A stretch of DNA of 64,000 bases from Odobenus rosmarus divergens. Taxonomy: Eukaryota; Chordata; Mammalia; Carnivora; Odobenidae. The notes beneath the pieces were generated by a model, which did no database searches, was not told the DNA's origin, and saw only the letters and a list, made by a program, of their open reading frames with translations. Each line of letters starts with the position of its first letter. Position 1 is the first letter of the stretch. Below, piece after piece: positions 22,385 through 35,826 of the stretch. The DNA is taken from NCBI RefSeq assembly GCF_000321225.1, contig NW_004450659.1:2209767-2273766 (forward strand), in the 5' to 3' direction. A program made the position numbers and the translations under genes.

Positions 22385-22590
22385 TCATCTAATAATTCTA
22401 TGCTTCAGGCTCTGGCTTATAGATACATTTGCACACGTGTACACTGTTGGAAATAGGAAAACACTAAAACAACCCAAATGTCCACTAGGAAGGTTTGGGG
22501 TACAGAAATGATATGACATATAAGCAACAGAACACCATGCAGTCATTTTTTTTGTCATGCAGCCTTTAAAAAGGAATAAGGCAGCTCAAC
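22385..22590 (+). mobile_element. Ancient LINE-1 fragment
   Basis: 'aacaacccaaatgtccacta' is the conserved L1 ORF2 3' block; it is followed by 'acaccatgcagtcat' and 'ctttaaaaaggaataagg'. Very diverged. Confidence 0.55.
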
Positions 22591-22599
22591 ATATTTCAC

Positions 22600-23369
22600 G
22601 TCTCCAGAAGGTTGTAGCTGATAACCACCAAACGTAGTTGTAAATTCGCAGACTCCACTTAGCTCAATTAATAAACATTGTTTTTACTCCAATATCAAAC
22701 TTCTACAACTGGAAAAAATACCTATTTTGTGTAGGATCACAGACATCCCAGAAAATTAACACAATGGATTATGGATGGCAGACATGAACTCTACTCCACC
22801 TCTGATAATTCTAAATTTACCTTGTTATTCCAGATCCATTTCCAGATACATCTTCTCCATGAAGGCTTTCCCCTGCACCTCTGTGCCTACCACATGACAA
22901 GCCACCAGTGTCACCATCTCAAGGGGCAATAGAGGAATTATCCACATTATTCCACATGTCATCATGCCTACCTTTGCATCAAGTCAGGAAAAGTGGTGTC
23001 TAAGGACTGTTGGCAATTATCATTGGATGAAATCTTACTGAGTCCATAAGCTCAACAAGAAAAATGATGGCCACACCATCCAGCCAGGTGTTTTGAGTCA
23101 GAAACCTGAAAATCACACCAGATTGCTCCCTTTCTTTCCCTCCCCCGCCCCACAACAATTAATCAGTAAATCCTGTCCACCAGACTTTCAAACAAAATCT
23201 CAATTCCACTTTCTTCCTCCATCCACACTGCTGTCTCTTGAACTCAGGCCATAACAGTCACATGGGACTGCAAGAGCCCCATAACTTGCTTTCACTCACC
23301 CTGCCACTCTCCTTTGTACTCAAAATTTCCCTAATTTCTGCCCAAAAAAAACCCACTGGTAGTATAAGA
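22600..23369. other. Unassigned sequence
   Basis: No gene seen. 22835-22935 weakly resembles an L2 3' segment ('catgaaggctttcccctgca'), but I do not call it. Confidence 0.4.
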
Positions 23370-24065
23370 GGAACAATTAAATAAAGACGAAATGCACTGA
23401 TTAAAAAAAAACAAGGAGAAGGTGATGAGGTCTGCCTAAGGAGATCAGGCAAGGTTTCAGAGGAAAAGATCCTTTGATCATTTCTTGAAGGACAAGCTGC
23501 CATTTTCCAGATGGGTGACGTGTGTGGGGGAGAGCACTTTGGGAAAAGGAATAACATGTACAAAGGCACTGAGGCATGAATCAGCAGACTGTTTAGTACA
23601 TGGTAAGCAGCAGGAAGGGTGTAGGGGGGGTGAGGGAGGTAAGCAGAGTCTACCCATGGAGAGCCTGCTCCTATGAGCCTAGAAGTCTGACTAGCTTACT
23701 ACTGCTTTGGGGTCATGGCTGTTTCAAAATCTAGGAAAACTATTAGCCGGCTTCTCAAGAATTAAAAAAAAAGAAAACACATTCACCAAAATAGTGTGTA
23801 CAGTGTCCATGAACACTCTGAAGCACAGAAATTGCTGGGACTTCAGGTCTAAAATTCTCTGATAGGCAACATGCCCATTTTTAGTTTGTAAAAATGGCTG
23901 GAAGTATATATGACAAGCAGGAGAGTAATATGATCCAATTTGTGTTTGAGAACAATAGCCAACTCTGTTGAGAAGAGATTAGAAGTGAGACCAATGGTAA
24001 AATGAACAATTAAGACATCATGACAACCATCTGGTAAGGAGGTGATGCAAGGAATTGCCAAGAAA
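23370..24065 (+). repeat. Old dispersed repeat of unassigned class
   Basis: Matches the widespread mammalian pattern 'gaataacatgtacaaaggca' followed by 'ctgaggcatgaa', and later 'atatgatccaatttgtgttt'. I recognise the pattern but cannot name the family. About 23680-23920 between the two parts is not explained. Confidence 0.4.
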
Positions 24066-24319
24066 TTTCTGAAAAAGATAAGAGTGATTCAGGCTGTCAG
24101 ATATTTAAATGCAATATAACAGTTAAAATAATGTGATATTGATCCAAAAATTAAAAATGAAGTGGAGAAATCAATGGAAAAGATAGAAAATCCACATCCA
24201 GAATTTCGTATTATGTTTGTTCAGGTAAAGCTTAAAAGGGAAAGGGAAGAACATTCAATTAATCTTTGTTTCTTTCTTCAGTCTTTCTAATTGAAACCTA
24301 TTTGCAAAAATACAGTTTA

Positions 24320-25440
24320 AAAAGTCCTATTCTCATACTCCTACACACAAAAAAATTTCCGGACAGATTAAGATTTAAATGTAAATTCAAGAAACCAAAA
24401 ACATACCAGAAGAAAAGCTAGGAGAACTGTGTGCAATCTTTGGATGGAGGAATCCTTTCTAAACCAACACCAAAGTCAGCAACTTCAAAAGGAAAACATA
24501 TTAAGATTCAACCACATGCACAAATATTTCTCATGTAAAAATACACCAAAGGAAAGAAACTCAAAATGTGCCTAATAGGAAAAATATTTACATTATAGAA
24601 AACCCATAGACAAATAGAATACTCTCTGTACTACATAAAGAACTTCAATAAAATTAACTGAAAAATAAACATCCCAAAAGAAAAGACCATTAAAAGGCAA
24701 TTTACAAAGGAAAAAATGTCCATCCTCACCAGTATTTTAAGAAATGCAAATAAAAGCACAATGAGATACCATCTCCCCCATATCAGATTGGCAGTTTTTT
24801 AAAAAAACAGTACTACTTAAGATACTGGAAAATATGCCCTCTCATGCACCACTAGGAAGAGAATAAATTCAAAGGAGAAAACTTTCTGGAGGCCAATTTG
24901 ACAAAAATAGTTAAACCTCTATAAATAAATACATTCTTTCATCTGCCAGCTCTGCGTCTAGAAGAGTTTCCTAAGGAAACAACTGTGATATAGCTACAAG
25001 GAAATACAGAATTTTTACAGTAGCAAAGAATTTAAATTTGATGGGACAAGTGAAGGCTATCTAACCATAAAATGTTACCCACATATAAAGAAGTATGTTA
25101 TAGAAGAACATGTAAAGGCATGGGTAGATGTTGACACCAATTTTTTTTTTAATATTTTATTTATTTATTTGAGAGAGTGCGTGTGAGAGTGAGAGAGAAT
25201 GAGAGCACGAGTTGGGGGAGCAGGCAGAGGGAGAAGCAGGCTCCCCGCTGAGCAGGGAGCCCAACACGGGGCTCGATCCCAGGACCCCGGGATCATGACC
25301 TGAGCCGAAGGCAGACGCTTAACCGACTGAGCCACCCAGGCGCCCGGGCACCGATTTCTTAAATGAAAAAAACAAGCAAGAAATAAAGAGACTATAAAAT
25401 AGTATTACCGTATATGAACTTAGCACAACCCCACTGCCCC
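24320..25440 (+). mobile_element. Ancient LINE-1 fragment, split by a SINE
   Basis: Diverged L1 ORF2 C-terminal blocks: 'aaatgcaaataaaagcacaa' at about 24745, 'tgagataccatc' next to it, and 'gaggccaatttgac' at about 24890. The right part continues after the SINE at 25357. The right-hand end is uncertain. Confidence 0.58.
25143..25346 (-). mobile_element. CAN-type SINE, full length
   Basis: Antisense copy, with T-tail, TTTATT units and GAGA tract at the left and the head 'gagccacccaggcgccc' at the right. Imperfect duplication gacaccaatt (25133-25142) and ggcaccgatt (25347-25356). Confidence 0.94.
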
Positions 25441-25639
25441 CCCGTGCTGCTATACCTACACAAGAGAATATAAATTGGTTGACATAATTTGAAACCCAAT
25501 TCAGCTGCACCGATACAGCAAACGATCACTAGTATCAGTAGCACTAGGAGTGACCGAAGAAGAAAAAAACAATTGAAACGATGCACACCACTAAGCAAAT
25601 GGAGGCTAACTCACAGTTAATGTGTAACAGAATTCAGAT

Positions 25640-28600
25640 GGGGAGCCAGGTTTCTCTAAGCTCTTCATTAACCCGATTTAATACCTCTGGAGCAGCATGA
25701 TGGACCCTGTTATGTCTGCTCACCCCGGTCTCCTCATTCTGTCCTACCCCCTCCCCCAGTACATGGCAGCCCAGAAATTAGAGAGAAAACCCCACAGAGG
25801 AAAACTACACGCAGATGGACAAGAAAACTATAAAGATACAGGACAAGAGGTTTGCGGTGCTGCTGCATCCCCAACCGGCCTCAGCGAGCTCTCCAGGAGA
25901 GGCACAGGGGGACAGGAGTTGGAAATTATTGCCCCAACTTGAGGGGCTGATATAAATTAGCACCATTAGCACCCAGCTACCATTCTGTAGCCTCCAGCTT
26001 CTGATTCCGTGCCAGTTGCTAAGTATCCCAGTTTGTATGGAGCAGGGCAAATGGCAGGTTTTCATCCATTTCCAGTATAATGTTTTTATTTCAAAAGGTC
26101 CATATGGAGCCCCTGCAAATCCACAAATATCATACAGATCAGTTTACCAACCAATAAAACCCTTTTATCTACTTTAGAACAGCCTCTCAACTAACCTGTA
26201 TTTCATTTTGATGTATGAAAGGTACAACCAGTAATATTGAAGCGTAACTTATGATGGAAAAAAACATGTTTCTGTTTGGCTCACATGGGCAGGCTTATGT
26301 TTGTGATTGCTAATTCCTCTACCTCTGAGTCCCTCCTTTCGGAACTACAGACAAGAGTCTCATCTGAAGACCTTGCTCTTTGCTGAAAGCAGTTGAAGAG
26401 GAGGGAGACAAAAACAGCTTTTGAAATGGGGGGTGGGGGAGAGAAGAAAGAAAACAAACATCCATACAAACCAGTGGGTGTTTAACAAGGGAAGTTATCT
26501 CAAAGGTCACAGATTGGGGGAAGAAATATGCTATTTACCAATGGTGGGGAAGGAAAAATCCCAAAGACACATAAAACTCATTCTAAATATTTGCTACTCT
26601 GTGTTATCTCAACCCAGGGTGCAGGAGCAAGGGATACCTGAGTACACACTGAGGACACCATGGTATGGGGTCCAGTTCCCTTCTTCAGCTGCAAGAAACT
26701 GCTCTCACAAGGACCTCACTGGTTTCAGCAGAATTCTATTATTATCCAGGGAGAGTAACCTCAGAGGATCTCTATTTTACCATCAATAATTCTTTAGGGA
26801 TATAATTTTTTCATTCATTTTATTTATTTATAGTATATTCCAGCTCAATTATTTCGGTTGATTTTTTTCATGATTTTGCTTATTTTCATCTCTTTGGAGG
26901 CCCGCTCATAAAACTTGCTTGAATCCATTTTGTTGACATTTATAGTCATTCCAAAAATTAGAAAAGAAGGAATGATACTTGTTAAGAGCAAACGCAACTA
27001 TTAGTCAATTCTGAAAGATTTACGTCGACAAAAAAGGCATCTCCCCATAAATTAAATTATATGTGACTTTTCTTTTGTATTTGGAAATTCCAGGGATGAT
27101 TATTTAAAAGCAGAATAATCCATCTACCAGAATAACTCAAAACAAAACCTTGGTGTGGTAAGACCTGACAGTATTTCTTGGAACAGAACGTTATTAATTC
27201 ATAAACGGAAGCCAGGTACACAAATGCCTGCCCCACACGTAACATACCACATTTTGCTTCAGAAAAACCTTCGGTCATATTTTGACCATAAACATGGCTT
27301 GATCATCACACCAGTGGGAGCTTTAGACCATGTAAACTGTTTTCCATTTCACACACACTCAGGCAGACAAAGATGAACATTCTTTCCGCAGATGCTCATT
27401 TGGTTTCCCCCACACATCATCAACAAACCCACGCTTCTCTCCTGAAACACCTTTCCTGACTTACCTTGGGCATAACAGTGTGGAATAGGAGAGTTGCCAC
27501 AGTAGAACCAGCATCAGAATGTGGCCAAGGAAAAGGAAATCTCAGTTCCTACCAACAATACAAATCTCTGACATTCAATAGCAGGGGCGAAAGGGGAGCT
27601 GACATCCCGTCTAATCTCAGTGCTTTCATAGCAGATATTTTAATGAAAACAATTCAAGCTCCTGACGCAACAGAGGGTAGACTTTGCATAATATTTAGTT
27701 TCTAATGCCTCCAAAAAGGTACCTGATATTTATTTATGACCCAAATATATTAAGCCTGAAATGGAAAAGCTTCTAGAATTTCCAAAGAGACTACATAAAA
27801 TTGCCTGAATAATTATTAGCAAATAAGTTGGAAAAAAAGAAAAACATTTTTACTTCCCTTTTAGGTTTCTCTGATTATTATTTGTTCAACCTATCCCACC
27901 CCACCCCACCCTGGATCATGACAACATGTTTAAAAGACACTAACAGAGAAATCATTCATTTCATTAAGATCTCCCCAGAGCCCATTTTTAAAGATCATTT
28001 GGAAAAATCCTAAGAGATTTTGTAAAATATCCCAAATTCAAAAGCGCAAAGACCCTGTGAAGTGTCAAGTGAGGAGGTTTCTTGGGGGGTTCTGAAAAAA
28101 ACAAGTTCCTCACAAATGGAACTGAAAAGTACAAAACCATTCTTCTCCCAAATCACAAGACAAACTTAATTCCTGTTTAACTGGAATTAAACAATCACAA
28201 GATCACATAACCATTATTTTATTAAGTCACCTTTCATGAGAAAGACACAAATGAAATATAAACAAGCTATTTCAGGGACTTATTTTTAAAAGCAGCTATC
28301 AGAATATGATCAGCAGAGATTCGACCCACTATTCACCCTCACACGTACCAGGAGGATTCTAAACTTTGATCTATGTTCATATGATAATGTTCATATTAAA
28401 TACATTGTATTTTTTTCTAATTATTTGAAAGTGTTTTTGCCTCAATGTGATATAAATTCTAACCCCAAGTCCATTACAATATGTAATTATTTAACTAACC
28501 TAGCCACAGCCTATTTTGGGCAAACTGAATTCACAACAAAATGAAGAAAGAGGATTATTTATTTTACTTGGGGGAGAGAGGTACAGAGAGAAATGAGTGA

Positions 28601-30962
28601 ACAATTAAAAAGATAACTTTAATAGGCATCATTTCCTTGTAGAACAATTCAATGAGAACATGAGGTTAAGGACTGAAAAGCTTATATTAATAGTTAACTT
28701 CATAGCAGAATAAATTTGGGGAAATCGCTTAACCTCAATTTTACCAAAAGTACATCAGGGGAAGTATTATGCTTTCTGCATCTCCCATAATACAAAATTA
28801 TATTATAAATACAAAATTTACCACCTATTCAAATTGAAATGGATAGAGGTAAATTGGCCATAGACATCTATCTATCATCACCTGGAGAAAATAAGACTGA
28901 CCACTGATAGGGAGTAAAAATATATAAATGCTCTCTTTATATCTTTATATGGATTGATTGGAGTAAAATGCTCACTTACTAACCAACCTGAAGCTTCCTG
29001 CGAGGTTACCAGGCCATTACTATTACCATCTCCTACCTATCAATGAAAAAGTGAAAGCAGAAATCATAACAACAAGTTGTCCAATAAAAGGGTGGGGCTA
29101 AAGACGGGACTTAGAAAAGTATTGAAGATAGTGCTCTGCATTCGTTAAGCACATGTCAGTGGAGTAAATGAATCAACTGACATTCCAGAGCCCAGGAGAT
29201 TGCCAGCCTCCCCAAGCACCCTGCGGTGGACAAGCCCTGGCGCTTCCCAAGACCCCTAGATGCTCACTTAAGACCAAAAGTGCAGGAAGCACGTATTTCT
29301 GCTACTGCCTGTCACCATCTCTTTTTGTCCCTATCTCTCTTATTCGTCTCTTTGCTCCCTCTAAGACACCCCGAGTTTGCTCCAAGGGAGTTCACGATGT
29401 AATACATTTGTAAGAGGAGAGGCCAAGTTTCTTAAACCTACTCCTCTTAGCTCTGCCAATAACTATTAGCCTTAGGGAAGTCATAATAGATTTCTTTATT
29501 TTCCAGCCACAGAAAGATTAGAGGCGGAATTTGACCAACAGTCTGTTGATGCCAAGGATGTTAAAATGAGCCTATTCCTCCCAAGAGGGAAAACTACCAG
29601 GAGTTCAAATGGTGTTAAGAGAATTGGAAAAGCCGAACGAAGAGTTTCCTTTTGTCCCTAATTCGTGGGACCTACTGCAGGACTCTCTACAAAGCCCAAA
29701 GAGGGAAGCCTGACAGACTGTCCCATTGCTTCAGTAATGTCCTATAGCACGACTGATAACAGCGTCTTCACTGACCAGAGTGTGTGGGTGACGCCTTGCT
29801 GGGCTGGTTGCAAAACTAATGCTCTAAAAAACTGAAATGAAATGGGAATTACCATTATTAATTAGGTACTGACAACAATAAAGAACTCTTCTTACCACTC
29901 TCAAAAGCCCGGGTAATATATCCAAATAGTTTCTCTCATTCACCCAAGAAGAGTTTAAATAGTTTCACAGGAAGGTGTAATTAACAGCCAAAACATAATC
30001 ATATTTCTTATTCCTTCTCTTAGGAAGGACAATAAAGAGTTAAATGAAAAACAAGAAGAGAAGCCTCAGAACTTGGATGTCCTATAATCAAGAATATTCA
30101 GTCCCTGGAAATTACATACCTGAGTAAACCTTGAAAGATAACTTGTCCGAAGAACCAAGCACAAAAACCAGAATTCTTTCCCACTAATCTAAGTGTTAAC
30201 TCATTTTCTACTCATTTTCAAGGTAGTCAATCATACTGAATTACATTTTCAATCATACTAAAAAAAGGCTGGACCACAGGTCCACATTTTCACTTCATTC
30301 TTGCTTAAAGCAACAACATAATCTACGAGACCTTCTGAATCCTTGGCCCGATGTAGGTGGGCAGGCCGTCGTTATGCAGCCAACAGCCAGCCACATACAG
30401 GTACACTCTCAGAGAGTAAGGTATGTCTGATTTCATTCATTGAGTCCACATACATTTCACCACCCAAATGAAAGGCCCTTGGGAGAAAAGGAGAAGATAT
30501 GGACCCTGCCCTCAAAAGGCTTAAAATTTGTAATGGACATAATTTCATGCCAAATTACTTTAATATGAAATAAAATGTAATGAACGCCATAAACAAGCTT
30601 TTAAAAAAGTCAAGCATCCATGCCATTTCAGAGGCAACAGCAACACTGAGAAACAGGGAACATTTCCACTGTTTTAAAAATCATCCCAGAAAATATTCCA
30701 GATTGTTAAACATATCTGAGAAAACAAAGCCTCAGAGCTGAAGGAGGAAGAAACAAAAATCAAAAAACTTTTAAAGGAGCATCTCCTATTTTTTCATTCA
30801 TCTACTTACACACCAGAAAACTTAACATGACCTCAAAGTTCTCCAAGCAAACTTTGTCAATTCTCTGTGAGAAAGGTAGTTTGAAAGATTAAAATGTGAA
30901 GCCAGGGAACTTCACATCATTATACATGTGCACCGGTCACATCATCCTTAGTATTAAAAATT
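25640..30962. other. Long repeat-poor stretch, no gene seen
   Basis: More than 5 kb without a SINE or LINE that I recognise, unlike the preceding 19 kb. The open frames here (for example 26421-26789, +, 122 codons) have no domain or splice context. Candidate conserved blocks are noted at 25900-26020, 26780-27060 and 29800-29960. It may be intronic or intergenic. Confidence 0.45.
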
Positions 30963-31390
30963 GCATTTTTTCTTTTTATTTATTTTTTATTATTGTTATG
31001 TTAATCACCATACGTCATTAGTTTTTGATGTAGTGTTCCATGATTCATTGTATGCGCATAACACCCAGTGCTCCATGCCGTACGTGCCCTCCTTAATACC
31101 CATCACCAGGCTAACCCATCCCCCCACCCCCCTCCCCTCTAGAACCCTGTTTGTTTCCCAGAGTCCATAGTTTCTCATGGTTTGTCTCCACCTCCGATTT
31201 ACCCCCTTCATTTTTCTCTTCCTTCTCCTAATGTTCTCCATGCTATTCCTTTTTTTTTTCTTGATGTAGTGTTCCATGATTCATTGTATGCATATAACAC
31301 CCAGTGCTCCATGCAGAACGTGCCCTCTTTAATACCCATCCCCAGGCTAACCTATCCCCCCACCCCCTCCCCTCTAGAACCCTCAGTTTT
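30963..31390 (-). mobile_element. LINE-1 3' end with a duplicated terminal 3'UTR, antisense
   Basis: On the minus strand the order is: a 3'UTR terminal segment (31390 to 31261), an A-tract (31259-31248), and then a second, longer copy of the same segment ending at 30963. Both contain the reverse complement of 'gatgtagtgttccatgattc' and 'gctccatg'. Remnant only; no ORF2 sequence is included. Confidence 0.88.
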
Positions 31391-32061
31391 ATTTTTTCAA
31401 TTAACACTGTAAACATGCACCCTCCGAAGCTTCTTACCTTAGCTGTTTAATTATCCATCTGACTGCAGCTGAGATCAGCTCGTTATAAGCCAATTTTGAG
31501 AAAACTATGCACCTATTTAAAAGCATAGCTTGTTTGCTCAAGTACAAAGTTGACTGAATTCTCCTAGACTAGAAAGCGATTGGCATGTTTGCTTGCGCCT
31601 ATCAGATTATTTAATTGCAAAACTGGGAATTATTCCATAGATGTGAATGGATATCTAATTTATGTCACAAAGGAGAGATTATACTCTTAGAAGTTATTTA
31701 CTCACTCATTTTCCTAACTAGATTTCCATGCACATGAGAATTTCAAGTCAGGAAAGCGCTGCCAAAAATGTTCCACCAGAGACAACCAAAAAGAGATCGT
31801 AAATGTCTTGTTAGCTGTAAATCATGATAAAAATGAAGATCTTCGGGGAATGGGATTACAGCTGGTCTAGACTGAAGAGTTTTAAATTTATATTAACCCA
31901 AGCAAATTACAGTACATGGATTTTAATTTATGCCTTAAAATAGGGTTGTTGTAGATTTTGCCACGAAATAAGAAAAATCAAGGGAAAGGACCAACTCCCT
32001 TAATTTTTGACAAGATATTTTTTCCAATTATAAGGTGTGTAGCTCCTCCTTCTTCTATGTT
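31391..32061. other. Unassigned sequence, candidate conserved block
   Basis: Repeat-free and AT-rich. 31420-31700 is evenly mixed in composition and holds several homeodomain-like cores (see findings). No coding frame. Confidence 0.4.
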
Positions 32062-32076
32062 GACAAACATGCTTCT

Positions 32077-32276
32077 TTTTTTTTTAAAGATTTTTTTATT
32101 TATTTATTTGAGAGAGAGAGAATGAGAGATAGAGAGCACGAGAGGGAAGAGGGTCAGAGGGAGAAGCAGACTCCCCGCCGAGCAGGGAGCCCAATGTGGG
32201 ACTGGATCCCAGGACTCCAGGATCACGACCCGAGCCGAAGGCAGTCGCTTAACCAACTGAGCCACCCAGGCGCCCC
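32077..32276 (-). mobile_element. CAN-type SINE, full length
   Basis: Antisense copy. Perfect 15-bp target-site duplication gacaaacatgcttct at 32062-32076 and 32277-32291. The head 'gagccacccaggcgcccc' is intact. Confidence 0.97.
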
Positions 32277-32291
32277 GACAAACATGCTTCT

Positions 32292-33510
32292 CTTGCCCTC
32301 TAACTTTAGTACACTCATCTCTGCACTAACTTAACCTGAACTTGTTTGTCTATAGTTGTTACAATTTCTCAGCTATCTTTAAGTGATTTTTTTTTGAGGG
32401 AACAACTTACCAGGGCATGTCTTATGCGCTCTTGTGTTCATGCCCCCACTTTACTTTCCTTGTCACGAGAGGAGTACACCTACATAAGTCTATTAACTCA
32501 TGATGGCTTATTTGTTTGTACTTGGGTGAATTCAGAAGCTGTTTTTAAGAAAAGGACTGGAGTGGGAAATAGAAGATAAGGAGCATGGTCAGTGTTCGGC
32601 CTCCGGCTAGTTAGCGAATTCACTGAACGGGTCTTCTCAGGCACAACCTGAGGAGGACCCTGCTACATGATTAATCTCAGAGATTCTGATAACCTTGAAA
32701 CCAGGTGACTCTCTAGCTCTTGACTTGGGGCCTCATATTTGGATACCATTTGTTACGTTAAAAGATGGCCAGCCCTTCTCCTGATGGATCTAAACCCAGA
32801 CAAAGACAAAGGGCACATACACAAGAACTCAGTGTAAACAAGAGAGAAGCAGGCAGAGAGGGGTACACAGCATGAGCAGGGGCAGGGGAGTGGAGAGGAA
32901 GAGAGAGAGAATGAGAAAGAGAAAAATCCAGAGAAATGGTGGCACACGAGTGGGGAGCAAGGTAAAGCATTTAGGGAAAAAGAGGAGACACAACAAAAGT
33001 ATATCCAGTTAAGAGAATTAAAGAAAATATCTAAATAACAATACATAATTCTAATTACTGAGCATAAAATTTGAGAATTTTCACAAGCATTTTTTGCATA
33101 GTAACAAATACCTACAGTTATCTGTTACTCTCCAGAAAGAAAAAGGCAAAATATATGGACACTGAGAGGGTGACTTTAAATCTCCACAAATATTTGTGAA
33201 GAGACAGTTATTTTCTACTATGGGTTTACTAAACACTAAATGATGACATTTTAAACAATCATACATTATCATTAAAAGAAATAGGCAAAGAGAATTCTAG
33301 CACAGGGCCTGGGAGGTATTCAGCATAAATAGAAAGAGGGAAGGAGGGAAGAAACAGAGAAAGAAAGGCTCTATTTTAAAGTAACATGTAAATCATCTTC
33401 CTGAGCTCAAAGACCAGACATTCAATTGACAGAGTACAAAGGGATAAAATACACCCATGTAAAATTGCTTAAGATCCTGAACAAGCTGCAAGTACAAACT
33501 CCAGGAAAAA
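32292..33510. other. Unassigned sequence
   Basis: No gene seen. 32865-32930 is a GA-rich stretch that creates artificial Ser/Leu/Pro-rich minus-strand frames. 33294-33350 resembles an L2 or MIR tail ('tagcacagggcctgg'). Confidence 0.4.
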
Positions 33511-33524
33511 AGTTAAGTAATCAG

Positions 33525-33742
33525 GAGTGCGTGGGTTGTGTTGTTGGTTGGGCATCCAACTCTTGGTTTTGGCTCAGGTCATGACCTCAGGGTTGTGAGA
33601 TCGAGCCCTGCCTCCAACTCTGCACTCAGCATGGAGTCCGCTTGGGTTTTTCCCTCTCCCTTTGCCCCTCCCCACCATGCAAACTCTCTCGCTCTCTTTA
33701 TCTCTCTCTCTCTCTAACTAAATAAATAAATAATTTTTAAAA
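33525..33742 (+). mobile_element. CAN-type SINE, older copy
   Basis: Body with 'gacctcagggttgtgagatc', a long CT-rich middle ending in (TC)n and an AATAAA tail. Imperfect duplication agttaagtaatcag (33511-33524) and aattaggtaatcag (33743-33756). Confidence 0.9.
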
Positions 33743-33756
33743 AATTAGGTAATCAG

Positions 33757-35826
33757 AACTCAACAACAAGGGTCCTGAATATACTAGAACACATACACAC
33801 TCCTTTATAGTCTAGTATTCAAGGAAAGGGTCACATTTACAGAAAATCAAAGATTTCATTGTTGATGAAATAAGAGTGATGACCACTACCACCACCAGCA
33901 GCAGGAACTTCCTAGAAATGTCTCTGGAGAACAGGCATCCTAACTCTTATGTCACTACTATCCACAGAATAACAACCACTATTGCTCCACACTCAGACCA
34001 GGGAGCCACGCAAGGACCTCAGTGGTCAATTAAAGCCCAGTTACTTCAAGTAGTGTGCTTCACAGCCAACTCATTTCCCAGTACAGAGTTTGAAATATGA
34101 TCCCATCTATAAAACTGAGGGAGCCAAAGGCCCCAGCCAGTAGCCCACTCTTCTGCCCCTTCCCGGCTTCCATTGTGTTCTGCAGTGAGAGGAGCCTTTC
34201 AAGAGAACACTCAAGCCTGCACTTCCAAGGTTCACAAACAGCCCCACACTCTTTAGTCCTAGGAGTGCTCACACAGGAGTGGTTTATAGTTCACCCTTAG
34301 AGATCTGACTGCAAGAGAGGCCCACACAAGTTCTGGAAGTAATTGGGGGATCACTTAGGCAGGGGATTATAATATCCTGAGTGGTTCAGAAGTGGGTGTG
34401 AGCGTGTTGTGCATTGACAACGTCCCCCTGGCCCTTTAAAGCAGGGACTCTTACCCCAGGTCCAATGGTGTTATTACTGCTGATAAGATATTTTTGCCTT
34501 CATCTCTGGGTTAACCAGAAAATCTAATTAACTGTATTAGTCAGTCAAACAGCAGAATAGATAGTATTTCTTGTGTTATATAGTGAAAATAACAACCTAA
34601 GCGCTAAAATTACTTCAGCTCAGGTGGTCAAATTATTTTGGTTTTAATACCACAGAGTCCACAGTCAGCACAGGAGGTGCATTTCCTTCAGCAAGAAAAT
34701 CACAGACACGAGATATGTTCTGCTCAAGAATAAGCTAACACTAAGTTCCCAAAGAGAGCTTCATGAGCTCTTAGGCAGCGCAACCAGGCAGAGAACAAAG
34801 TTTTTGTCTCAATTTCTTCCTCCTTACTCCCCGCCTACAAATCATCATGGGCGCAGGCTAACTGAAGTCAAGAAGCCAAATTTAATAATGAATAATCTCT
34901 TTCTTTCTCTCTTCTTGGAACACCGCACCCTGATATATCTGTGTTGTTATCCATAGGAACACAAGAAGATCCACTCCTACAAGAAAGGGTTCTATACCTC
35001 TATCTCCGCTCTCTACCACCAAACAATGCTCATCTGGGCAGGGTTTGATCTGGTGATGTCCCACCAACTCATGGAGTAAACTACATACCATGTACCAATA
35101 GACGTGTATTATCAACTGAACATCTAAATTAATTTTCGCTGTAAAGAGGGCCCTGAGAACTCACAATTCCTTAATATGTAGCAATAATTCCAACAGTATG
35201 TATATTGCAAAAATGGGATCAGGCCAATGGGGGTACACAAAGCTCCTTGGGGCACCTGGGATATACCCTATATGCACTGCCTGTCCCGCTTAGAGGCCTC
35301 TGTATATGGACAGAGTCCAAGGAAGAGATAAGAGAGAAAAGAAATGTGTCCCTAACAGGTTTGTAGTGCATCTGAAGAGACAAAATCTACATGAAACTTA
35401 AAAGCTTTAACAACCTTACAAAGTAACATGAGGGTGCAAATGGATGAGTTAGAAGGCCTTTTCCCTCCTGGTTTCTAAGACTCTTCCAAAAGTCTCATCT
35501 GCCATAAGCTTTCCTTGAAATTTTGATTTAGAGACAGAAGACTTGACTTGAACAAAAGAAACAGCTTGGAAGAATTTGGACACATTTCCTTCCTTCCCCT
35601 CTCTCTCTCTGTTCCAGTCCCCAGGACTTGGGCCTTTTGAAGGATGTTTGGATGTGGTCTCTATACAATCTTTTAACTCTCATTTTTATTAACGTATCAA
35701 GATACTCAATAGTTAGCTTTATTCTCTTCTATGTAAGGGTGAACAGTGATTCCAGACCTTAGTTTTTTCTGGTGGCTTGTTTACATTGCTCTGGCCTATG
35801 ACTTCAAAAAAGCAGGTCAGCCTGAA
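33757..35826. other. Unassigned sequence
   Basis: Unique-looking DNA without recognisable repeats, exons or RNA genes. Open frames up to about 77 codons lack motifs. Confidence 0.4.
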
